Shown here one piece after another: positions 47,793 to 55,783 of a DNA stretch of 64,000 bases. Position 1 is the stretch's first letter. Each line of letters begins with the position of its first letter. Where the stretch lies: assembly GCF_001610875.1 (NCBI RefSeq), contig NZ_CP011272.1, positions 3,453,988-3,517,987 on the forward strand, read 5' to 3'. This stretch comes from Pirellula sp. SH-Sr6A. Lineage in GTDB: Bacteria > Planctomycetota > Planctomycetia > Pirellulales > Pirellulaceae. A program made the position numbers and the translations under genes. Below the pieces are notes generated by a model. The model worked only from the letters and a program-made list of their open reading frames with translations, did no database searches and was not told where the DNA came from.

Positions 47793-50017
47793 AACCCGCC
47801 AAAAAGTCGGTCGCGCTGATCGGCAACCCCAACACCGGTAAAAGCAGCCTCTTCAACGCGCTCTGCGGCATGTCGGCGCGTGTCGGGAATTATCCCGGCG
47901 TCACCGTCGAGCAGAAGATTGGGTCTCTCCTCGATTCCCCCGAGCCGATCGATATCATCGACCTGCCAGGCACCTACTCGCTCGCAGCCCGATCGGCCGA
48001 TGAAGCGGTTACGATCGATGTCCTCTGCGGTGTGCAGCCAGGGGTGCCACGCCCGGATGCGGTCGTTGTCATCATCGATGCGACCAACATCGAACGAAAC
48101 TTCTATCTCCTGAGCCAAGTCCTCGATTTATCCCTTCCCACATTGGTTGTCCTCAACATGTGGGATCGGGTTCTCGATGAAAAACATCGCGTCGACGTCA
48201 AGACTCTTGCCGAACGATTGGGGGTTCCCCTTCTCTGTACCACCGCCAGCCGGCGCGAGGGAGTGATCGCTGTCCGCACGGCCGTTCAACAACTGGTTGC
48301 TGCGAATAGCGACGTCTACACTCCCAAACACTCGCCTCGCGAGTACTATCCGGAATCCTTTCAGCAGGAGTCGGAAAGCCTGCGAAAGAAATTAGCGGAT
48401 GCCAATCACCACCTGCCGGCGCTGGAAGTCGATCGTGTCTTGATCGACAAAGATGGTCACTTCCAACAGAAGATCGCCAAGCTGGAGATCCCAGGATTGC
48501 TCGATGCTATCGAACAAGCTCGGGAGAGGCTGGGGGAAGCGGGTTGCAAGATTCCGCTATTCGAAACCAAGCATCGTTACCAATGGGTTCGACAACAAAT
48601 CGCGGGTTTGGTCGAACGCCCCCCCGCAAACGTTGCGAGCTCCAGCGATCGAATCGATCGATGGCTAACCCATCGATGGCTCGGGATGGCGTTTTTCATC
48701 GCCCTCATGTTCCTGATTTTTCAATCGATCACCCTACTGGCCGCTTGGCCGATGGACCAGGTCGAGCAGTGGCAGGGTTGGGTGCAGGGACTCGTGGAAC
48801 AAGCCGTTGCGCCGGGGCCCCTTCGAAGTCTACTTCAAGATGGCGTGATCGCAGGGATAGGTGGTGTTCTCGTCTTCCTGCCCCAGATCGTTATCTTGTT
48901 CCTGTTCATAGCAATCTTAGAGGATTGCGGGTATATGTCCCGCGCGGCCTTTGTGGTCGATAAATTGATGTCATCGATCGGATTGAGCGGTCGGTCGTTC
49001 CTGCCGCTCATGTCGTCGTTCGCCTGCGCGGTACCAGGAATCATGGCCACCCGGACGATCGACAATACGCGCGACCGTATGGTGACCATTCTCATCGCAC
49101 CGCTGATGAGCTGCTCCGCGCGGCTTCCGGTCTATGTGCTGATGGTCTCCGCCTTTGTGCCCGATATTCGCTACGCGGGCGGATGGCTCGCCCTGCAGGG
49201 GATCGTTCTCTTTCTCATGCACTGCGTCGGGGCTTTGGTCGCCATCCCCGTCGCGTGGTTTCTTCGCAAGTTCTTTTTCCCTGGGCAAGCTTCGACATTC
49301 CTGATGGAGCTGCATAGCTACAAGTGGCCATCTCCCTATGTCCTGTTCCAACGCGTTTGGGAAAGGGCGTCTGCGTTCGTGACCCGAGCCGGAACGTTGA
49401 TCTTCTGCACGTCGGTCCTCGTCTGGGCCGCTGGGTACTTCCCCGGTGACACATCCAAATTGACCGAAGCGCAAAAACAAGTGGAGACATTGCAAACGGA
49501 GTTGGATGCGGCCACTGACGACAACAAAGAGGCCGTAACGAATCAATTGACCCAAGCGGAGGAGGAACTCAACACGGCTCGCAGCGAATTGATCGATGCC
49601 AGTTTCCTCGGCATGGCTGGCAAGTGGGTCGAGCCGGTCGTGAAGCCGCTAGGCTGGGATTGGAAGATCGGGGTTGCTACCATCGCATCGTTTCCGGCTC
49701 GCGAAGTCATCATCGCCACGCTCGGTACGATCTACTCGCTCGGCGCGGAAGAGGATGAGGAAAGCGAAGGGCTCAAGGCTCAAATGAAAGCAGAGAAGTG
49801 GGAGGATGGCCGACCGGTCTACACGCTGGCTACCGCTCTTTCGATCATGGTCTTCTTTGCTCTATGCGCGCAATGCTCCGCCACACTGCTTGTCATTCGA
49901 CGCGAGACCAACTCCTGGCGTTGGCCGATCTTCTCGTTTGTCTATATGACCACACTCGCATATGCAGGGGCCTACCTGACCTACACCATCGCCAGCGCAT
50001 GGGGGCTCGCCGCATAA
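47789..50017 (+). CDS. feoB: Ferrous iron transporter FeoB
   Basis: Inner-membrane Fe2+ importer, 742 residues. The N-terminal G domain has G1 (GNPNTGKSSLFN), G3 (DLPGTYSL) and G4 (NMWDR). A membrane domain of about ten helices begins near residue 295 (MAFFIALMFLIFQSITLLAA), with the Gate motif regions around CGYMSRAAFVVD and CAVPGIMATRTID. A coiled-coil stretch (QKQVETLQTELDAATDDNKE) sits in the late cytosolic loop. It overlaps both neighbours by 1-4 bases, so the whole operon is translated as one unit. Confidence 0.97.
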   Translation: MKPAKKSVALIGNPNTGKSSLFNALCGMSARVGNYPGVTVEQKIGSLLDSPEPIDIIDLPGTYSLAARSADEAVTIDVLCGVQPGVPRPDAVVVIIDATNIERNFYLLSQVLDLSLPTLVVLNMWDRVLDEKHRVDVKTLAERLGVPLLCTTASRREGVIAVRTAVQQLVAANSDVYTPKHSPREYYPESFQQESESLRKKLADANHHLPALEVDRVLIDKDGHFQQKIAKLEIPGLLDAIEQARERLGEAGCKIPLFETKHRYQWVRQQIAGLVERPPANVASSSDRIDRWLTHRWLGMAFFIALMFLIFQSITLLAAWPMDQVEQWQGWVQGLVEQAVAPGPLRSLLQDGVIAGIGGVLVFLPQIVILFLFIAILEDCGYMSRAAFVVDKLMSSIGLSGRSFLPLMSSFACAVPGIMATRTIDNTRDRMVTILIAPLMSCSARLPVYVLMVSAFVPDIRYAGGWLALQGIVLFLMHCVGALVAIPVAWFLRKFFFPGQASTFLMELHSYKWPSPYVLFQRVWERASAFVTRAGTLIFCTSVLVWAAGYFPGDTSKLTEAQKQVETLQTELDAATDDNKEAVTNQLTQAEEELNTARSELIDASFLGMAGKWVEPVVKPLGWDWKIGVATIASFPAREVIIATLGTIYSLGAEEDEESEGLKAQMKAEKWEDGRPVYTLATALSIMVFFALCAQCSATLLVIRRETNSWRWPIFSFVYMTTLAYAGAYLTYTIASAWGLAA

Positions 50018-50220
50018 TGGACGGGCAAACCATCTTGGTTGCAACCATCGTTGGCATATGCCTCGCGTGGATGGTCCGTCGCGTTGTCGCCTCGATTTTG
50101 GGTTGGGTTCATGTGCATGACGCTCCCCAGTCTCCATGCGGTCATTGCACCGGATGCAGTCAAAAAGGCCAAAAGCCGTTGGTCCAGCTCACCCCCGGAC
50201 CAGGGCAACGGCGCAGCTAG
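50017..50220 (+). CDS. FeoB-associated Cys-rich membrane protein
   Basis: A 67-residue protein whose ATG shares one base with the feoB stop (TAATG). One membrane helix (TILVATIVGICLAWMVRRVV) is followed by CGHCTGC, a CxxCxxC cluster as in the small Cys-rich proteins found next to feoB in many bacteria. It probably sits at the membrane with FeoB and may bind iron. The end is Pro/Gln-rich. It closes the feo operon. Confidence 0.9.
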   Translation: MDGQTILVATIVGICLAWMVRRVVASILGWVHVHDAPQSPCGHCTGCSQKGQKPLVQLTPGPGQRRS

Positions 50221-50328
50221 CCGCATTGCACCCCACGCACAGGAGGTTAAAGTAGCAGCGGCTCGCAACATTTCCCGCTGACGCCTCCCCGCTAACGACA
50301 CCTCTCGCTTACGACCAAGGGTGCAATC

Positions 50329-51663
50329 ATTTCGGAATCCAATTCACCGGCGCTGAACTCCGCGCGCAGGAAGGCCTATTGGCGACTCCTTCCCCTTTTG
50401 TTCGTTTGCTACATCATTGCGTACGTGGATCGTACCAACGTTGCCGTGGCCAAACTGACGATGGCGGAGGATCTGCCCGCCTTCACCAGTTGGGTGTTCG
50501 GCTTCGGCGGTGGCATCTTCTTCCTTGGCTACTTTCTTCTGGAGATCCCAGGTTCGCTGATTGTCGAACGATGGAGCGCACGCAAATGGATTTGCCGCAT
50601 CATGGTGACCTGGGGAATCATGGCTGCGATGACGGCCTTCGTCCGGACGCCGACGCAGTTCTACATCGTTCGTTTTTTCCTCGGTGTCGCCGAAGCAGGC
50701 TTCTTTCCCGGTGTGCTGGTTTATCTCACCCACTGGTTTACCACGCGCGATCGGGCCCGAGCTATTTCCTACTTTCTTGTCGCATCCCCCATCGCGATGA
50801 TGATCGGCCCCGCGATCTCACGGCTATTCATCGATATCGGCCGCACCATCACGATCGACGATGTGACCAAAACCAATCCTTCTCTTTTGGGAATGCAGGG
50901 CTGGCAGTGGATCTACATCATTTGGGGCATCCCGGCCGTCGTCGCAGGGATCGTTGTACTCCTCTACCTGACGGATCGTCCGCGCCACGCCAAATGGCTG
51001 ACCGAAGAGGAACGCGAAGCACTCGAATCGGAACTCGCACGCGAAAAAGCCTTGAAGGGTGACGCCAAACACAAATCGGCCCTGGCCGCATTCACCAACC
51101 CGCGCGTCCTTCTTCTCTCGCTTGCTTACTTCGGGATCGTCACCGCCAATTACGGCATTGAGTTCTTTCTGCCGAGCGTGCTCAAGCAGTGGTATGACCT
51201 GACGCCAGGGCAAGTCTCGTTGCTGGCAATCATTCCTTCCCTGCTGATCATCCCGGGTCAGCTCTTTGTCGGCTGGAGCTCAGATCGCTTTCGCGAACGT
51301 CGATGGCATGCGGTGATTCCCGTGGTGATCGGTTCGACCATGCTCCTGGTTACTACGTTCACTCAAGGCAATTTGGTTCTGACCGTTCTTTGCTTCACCA
51401 TCGCGGCGGCCGGCACGAAATCCTATATGCCCGCCTTCTGGTCCCTCCCCAGCCTCTTCCTCACTTCGTCGGCAGCGGCCGGTAGCGTCGGAATGATCAA
51501 TTCCATCGGCAACCTCGGCGGCTTTTTAGGTCCGATGGTCATGGGGTATATGGACAGCAACTTCGGGGAATACAAGTATGGTCTATACGTTCTCTGTGCG
51601 ACCAGCCTTTGTTCCGCCTTCTTGATTTCATTGCTGCCGCTCAAGAAAGAACCGCCGGTATAA
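50329..51663 (+). CDS. MFS transporter, anion:cation symporter (ACS) type
   Basis: Major facilitator of about 445 residues with 12 membrane helices. ARRKAYWRLLPLLFVCYIIA, then YVDRTNVAVAKLTM, is the classic ACS-family N-terminus; ERWSARKWICRIMVTWG and YLTHWFTTRDRARAISYF are the loop 2-3 and 4-5 motifs. Relatives carry sugar acids or aromatic acids with protons. No ATG or GTG lies in frame between the stop at 50293 and the conserved start; the first TTG is at 50398 and would cut off ARRKAYWRLLP. The ATT at 50329, behind AAGGG, is my preferred start; this is inference. Alternatives are CTG 50353 or TTG 50398. Confidence 0.88.
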   Translation: MSESNSPALNSARRKAYWRLLPLLFVCYIIAYVDRTNVAVAKLTMAEDLPAFTSWVFGFGGGIFFLGYFLLEIPGSLIVERWSARKWICRIMVTWGIMAAMTAFVRTPTQFYIVRFFLGVAEAGFFPGVLVYLTHWFTTRDRARAISYFLVASPIAMMIGPAISRLFIDIGRTITIDDVTKTNPSLLGMQGWQWIYIIWGIPAVVAGIVVLLYLTDRPRHAKWLTEEEREALESELAREKALKGDAKHKSALAAFTNPRVLLLSLAYFGIVTANYGIEFFLPSVLKQWYDLTPGQVSLLAIIPSLLIIPGQLFVGWSSDRFRERRWHAVIPVVIGSTMLLVTTFTQGNLVLTVLCFTIAAAGTKSYMPAFWSLPSLFLTSSAAAGSVGMINSIGNLGGFLGPMVMGYMDSNFGEYKYGLYVLCATSLCSAFLISLLPLKKEPPV

Positions 51664-51718
51664 CACGAGCCGGCTGAACGAACTCCGCTCCCTTGCATGC
51701 GAATGGATCTCAATCCCC

Positions 51719-53443
51719 ATGACTTGCCAACATCCGCGACGAGAGATGGCCCGGAGCGAACTTGTGCGACGGGGTTGGTTGCGGTGGCCGGCCGTGGGTG
51801 CGTCTTTCCTTGCGATGTGCCTTGCTGTTCCAATCGGCAACGCCCAAACCGTCGACTTGGAATTCTACGATGACGAATCGGGGGAGCCGGTAACCGCACG
51901 TTTCCAATGGAAGATGGGGGAGAAACGGGTGAGCCGACCTCGCGGCTTGCTCTGGAACGGCGAATGGTGGCTCGCCAATCCCCAATTCACCCTCGTCCCT
52001 CGCGGCGGCGACTTCGAATTCCTCGTCCAACGCGGCCCAGAATTCGTCGATATCCGCGGCGGCTTTACCATGGAGAAGAACGCCAAGGATGTTGTCGAGG
52101 TTGAAGTGCCTCGCTCCACCGATATGCACGCCGAGAACTGGTACAGCGCCGATCACTACACCGACTTGCCACCCGAGCAAGCTACCCGGTGGCAACGCGC
52201 CGATGCGCTCGATCTGATCTGCATCGATGCGAAAAACGGGACCTTTCCCGATTCCCATTCAAACGCCAGCGCAGAGGATGCCAATGACAAATCCGATGCA
52301 CCGAAGTCCAAAAAGAAACGGGACAAGCTGGTCGAATCATCCGACCCCCATCTCGTCGGCTACCAGCTTCAAATCCCATGCACCGCGAGCAATTCGCAGA
52401 ATGGATGCGTGCTCATTCACCGACTTCCCCAGTTGGAGCTCGATGGCGCCGAACTAGAGGATGCGCCGAACGCACGATCGAAGAATCTGTTTGAGCAATT
52501 GGAGGAGATGCCGCTCCTCACCGATCGCATCGCCGAGCTGAAGGATCCTTGGGCACGCGATGTTCCGATCTTGCTGGCGACCAAAGGGATTCGCGCCGTT
52601 CAAATCCTGTCCGCCTCGCATCGCCCGCAATCGGATGAGCCGCTGGTCTTGCGCCCCGCAGCCGAAAAGTCGGGTGTCTTTGCCACGATACAACGTTCGA
52701 TGGGCAAGGAGCGAAGTCAGCTCTCCGTTTTTGCACCCTTCACACAGGAAGATCGCATTCGGTTCAAAGGTCCGAAGGCCGCTGGCGAGCTGACCGAGCA
52801 AGTCTACTGGCGAATGCTGGACGCCGGGCTGCGATTGACACCCACCGCGAGCAGCGGGTTTGGGCAAGCGGATACGCATCTCGGTTACAACCGCACGTAC
52901 TTTTACAGCGAGTCACCACCCGATCCTCAGGCTTGGTTGAATGCCGTGTCGCTCGGCCGAACGACACCCACCAATGGCCCATTGCTTCGAACCCTCATCA
53001 ATGGTCTTCCTCCTGGCTCGAATCAGACTAGCAGTAGTGGTACGCCTATCGATCTCGATATCGCGGTCTCGCTGACGGTGCGTGAGCCAGTGGATTACCT
53101 CGATGTGATCTTCAATGGTGAGACGCTTTATAGCGCCAAACTAGAAGACCATTACAACCGAGGGGAGTTTCCCCCGCTGCAGATTGAAGAGAGCGGATGG
53201 TTGGTGGTGCGCGTGGTGACGGCGCATGAAAAGGGGCAGCGCTTTGCAACGACTGCCCCGTTCTATTTCGAGTTCGATAATCAGGCTCGCATTTCCAAGC
53301 AAGCGGTTGAGTTCATGCAGCAGTGGCTGGCCCATGCCGAGCAAGCCATCGACGCCACGCCGCAAAAAGCCAACTACGCACCTTGGATCGAGAAAGCTCG
53401 GACCTTCTGGTCCGAGCAGCTGCAAAACGCCACCGCCCCCTGA
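51719..53443 (+). CDS. Secreted CehA/McbA-like protein with degraded metal site
   Basis: A 574-residue protein with a signal peptide (VGASFLAMCLAVPIGNAQ). The segment ENWYSADHYTDLPPEQATRW corresponds to the W-Y-S-x-D-x-H-x-H start of the CehA/McbA-type PHP domain seen in many planctomycete exported proteins; here the second His is lost (DHYTDL), so the metal site is probably incomplete. The next 150 residues include a charged linker (DKSDAPKSKKKRDK). No other domain is clear. It may be a non-catalytic relative. Two hairpins with T-runs follow the stop. Confidence 0.7.
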   Translation: MTCQHPRREMARSELVRRGWLRWPAVGASFLAMCLAVPIGNAQTVDLEFYDDESGEPVTARFQWKMGEKRVSRPRGLLWNGEWWLANPQFTLVPRGGDFEFLVQRGPEFVDIRGGFTMEKNAKDVVEVEVPRSTDMHAENWYSADHYTDLPPEQATRWQRADALDLICIDAKNGTFPDSHSNASAEDANDKSDAPKSKKKRDKLVESSDPHLVGYQLQIPCTASNSQNGCVLIHRLPQLELDGAELEDAPNARSKNLFEQLEEMPLLTDRIAELKDPWARDVPILLATKGIRAVQILSASHRPQSDEPLVLRPAAEKSGVFATIQRSMGKERSQLSVFAPFTQEDRIRFKGPKAAGELTEQVYWRMLDAGLRLTPTASSGFGQADTHLGYNRTYFYSESPPDPQAWLNAVSLGRTTPTNGPLLRTLINGLPPGSNQTSSSGTPIDLDIAVSLTVREPVDYLDVIFNGETLYSAKLEDHYNRGEFPPLQIEESGWLVVRVVTAHEKGQRFATTAPFYFEFDNQARISKQAVEFMQQWLAHAEQAIDATPQKANYAPWIEKARTFWSEQLQNATAP

Positions 53444-53465
53444 GTGGTAGCCGCTCCTAGCAGTA

Positions 53466-53512
53466 GCCGGTCTCCGACCGGCGTTTGTTTTCAGCGGTCT
53501 CAGACCGGTTTT
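53466..53512 (+). terminator. Two successive hairpins with T-rich tails
   Basis: GCCGGTC-TCC-GACCGGC at 53466-53482, followed by GTTTGTTTT, and CGGTC-TCA-GACCG at 53495-53507, followed by GTTTT. Both stems fit intrinsic terminators for the plus-strand gene that ends at 53443; on the minus strand they lack T tails. The near-identical stems suggest a duplicated or repeat-derived element. Confidence 0.65.
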
Positions 53513-53518
53513 CCCGAC

Positions 53519-55000
53519 CTACAGCACGCGGACAATCGCTTCCGATTCTTCCGTTCTCACTACCATGCGTAGCGATCCGGCTTCGAACGCTTCTTCCACC
53601 GCTTTGTAAAAGGCGTCGGGGTTGGAGACCGCTTGGCCATTCACCGACTTGATGACAATACCGGCCGGGAGTCTTGCAAAAGGTCCGCCTCGTTTGACCG
53701 CCATGACCTCGACCCCTTCGTTCGCTTCCAGGCCGTATTCACGACGCAGTTGACTCGAGACCTCTTCGACTTCGATGCCATAGTTCTCAAGCAACTGCAC
53801 GCGCTGCTCTTGCTTGCGTTGATCGAACTCCCCGATCGTCACCTTGGTATCTACCGACTTTCCGTTGCGCACATAAGTCAACGAGACGGTGGAGCCAGGT
53901 TTCGTCTCACCGACCAGACGGATAATGGAGGAGTCGGTCGTTACCGGTTTGCCATTCACCGCAGTGATAATGTCTCCAGGTTCCAAGCCCGCTTGTTCGG
54001 CAGGTGATTTGCGATCGACGCGTCCAACGATCACGCCGCGCGTGGAAGGTGGCAGCTCCAACTGTTGGGCCAACTCGGGAGTAACGGTCACGGGACCGAT
54101 GCCAACATACCCACGGGAGACTTGCCCAGTGGAAATGATGTCTCCCACGACACGTTTGGCTAGATTGCTCGGTACCGCAAAACAAACACCGTTGTACCCG
54201 CCTCCGCGCGATGCGATGGCCGTATTGATCCCGATGACTTCCCCTCGCAAGTTAACCAAGGGGCCACCGCTATTACCGGGATTGATCGCGGCATCGGTTT
54301 GGATGAAGTTGTCGTAGGCCGTGATGCCTTGATCGGTTCGCTCGGTGGCGCTGATGATTCCCGCGGTAACGGTTTGAGCCAATCCAAACGGGCTGCCGAT
54401 GGCAATCACCCAATCCCCCACTTCCATCGTGGCGGAATCTCCAAGGGGAGCCGACACCAAACCCTTCGCATCGATCTTGAGGACGGCCAAGTCGGTGCGC
54501 TCGTCGGTGCCGATCACCTTCGCTTCGTACTTGCGATCATCGCTCAAATAAACCTCGAGAGCCGTCGCATCTTTGACCACGTGGTTGTTGGTCAAGATGT
54601 ATCCGTCCTCGCGAATGATGACACCGGAGCCGAGACCGTTTTGAATCTGACGCATCTCGCCGGCTTGCTCGCTCAAGTCGGTTCCGCCGATACCACCGAA
54701 GAATTGCTCGGCCGGGGTCAAGCCTCGAGTCCGTTGGCGAACGTTCACCAAATTTTTAATGCTCACGACCGCTGGCTTGACCGATTTGCTCACATCCCGG
54801 AATACCCGGGAGAGCTGGTCCGCACTCGCGACGCTCGATTCATTGGCCAATTCGCTTCGGGAGGAACGCGCCTCCGCGACCTGCTGGGCATAAACGGCGG
54901 AACTGGTCCGTCCTGCGTCGGAATAAAACCAATACCCCACAGGGCCGGCGATCACCGCAGTCATCGTGAGCCACTTCCAGAAGCTTTGATTTGCTTGCAT
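53519..55000 (-). CDS. HtrA/DegP-type serine protease, membrane anchored
   Basis: Periplasmic quality-control protease, 493 residues. A signal anchor (FWKWLTMTAVIAGPVGYWFY) precedes a trypsin-like domain with the triad His140 (GYILTNNHVV), Asp170 (ERTDLAVLKID) and Ser244 (INPGNSGGPLVN), then two PDZ domains (about 290-380 and 400-490; GLEPGDIITAVNGKPVTTDS marks the first). All catalytic residues are intact. It is a single gene; convergent with the CehA-like gene. Likely needed under envelope stress, known for the family. Confidence 0.96.
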   Translation of the reverse strand: MQANQSFWKWLTMTAVIAGPVGYWFYSDAGRTSSAVYAQQVAEARSSRSELANESSVASADQLSRVFRDVSKSVKPAVVSIKNLVNVRQRTRGLTPAEQFFGGIGGTDLSEQAGEMRQIQNGLGSGVIIREDGYILTNNHVVKDATALEVYLSDDRKYEAKVIGTDERTDLAVLKIDAKGLVSAPLGDSATMEVGDWVIAIGSPFGLAQTVTAGIISATERTDQGITAYDNFIQTDAAINPGNSGGPLVNLRGEVIGINTAIASRGGGYNGVCFAVPSNLAKRVVGDIISTGQVSRGYVGIGPVTVTPELAQQLELPPSTRGVIVGRVDRKSPAEQAGLEPGDIITAVNGKPVTTDSSIIRLVGETKPGSTVSLTYVRNGKSVDTKVTIGEFDQRKQEQRVQLLENYGIEVEEVSSQLRREYGLEANEGVEVMAVKRGGPFARLPAGIVIKSVNGQAVSNPDAFYKAVEEAFEAGSLRMVVRTEESEAIVRVL

Positions 55001-55270
55001 TTGAGTCTCTCTCAGGGCATTTCATGTAGGAGGAATCGGACGCCCGTGTCGCGTGCGAACTATGTCAATTCGTACGAAAACGGCAATGGGTTGGATTCCT
55101 GAGCATATTTCGTTCCAATTTTTTGGTCCGATCGGGAGCGGTGCTGATAGTCGCGCACCAGGGCGATTCCCCTGAAAAAACAAGGAATTCGCGGCGATCA
55201 TTTCGCGCGAGTGGCGAATCGGTCGGCCGGAATCGTGGGAGCCAAAAGCGTACGATCCAATGACCGCGTG

Positions 55271-55753
55271 CTAGCCAGTAAGCTCATCCCAGATGGCTTG
55301 CCATTCACGCAGTGCGATTTCTTGCAGGCGAGTGACGTCGGTTGCAGCGGAGGCTGACTTCCAAGCCTCGACAGCTTGCGTGAATCGCGACGGGTCAAAG
55401 GGTTTGCCATCGGCTCCCACCCCAACCTTCTCGGCGACTCGGGCCATGAGCTCGGGGGAGTGGACTTGGCGGAACCAATAGTTGGCATTCCAAAAGTCCC
55501 CTTCGAGTCGGTGGATGATCCCATGGATGTAAGCGCTGATACCGCTCGTTGCGTCTTGAACAATCTCATGCGCTCTATCGATCATCCCCATTCTCACCCA
55601 GAGGATCGCTTCGAGAGGCTCCTCGACGAGAATGGGATAACGCTGCAGCCAACCCAATACGCGCTGCTCCTCGGGCGACGAATCGACCGCCACCAGCGGC
55701 ATCGGGTCCGCACTCTCCTCCAACCACGCGCTAATCTCCTCCAACCGCTTCAT
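55271..55753 (-). CDS. Hypothetical helical protein, 160 aa
   Basis: Not recognised. The 160-residue product (MKRLEEISAWLEESADPMPL) is soluble and helical, with Trp-rich helices (LGWLQRYPILVEEPLEAILW, then YIHGIIHRLEGDFWNANYWF). It has the look of an all-alpha repeat adaptor. It ends 270 bases after the HtrA gene's start side, and 30 bases separate it from the end of the large kinase gene upstream, so it may be co-transcribed with that kinase. The stretch 55001-55270 has no gene I can support. Confidence 0.72.
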   Translation of the reverse strand: MKRLEEISAWLEESADPMPLVAVDSSPEEQRVLGWLQRYPILVEEPLEAILWVRMGMIDRAHEIVQDATSGISAYIHGIIHRLEGDFWNANYWFRQVHSPELMARVAEKVGVGADGKPFDPSRFTQAVEAWKSASAATDVTRLQEIALREWQAIWDELTG

Positions 55754-55783
55754 ACTCTTCCTCTGTAACGATGTAGGGTGGGC

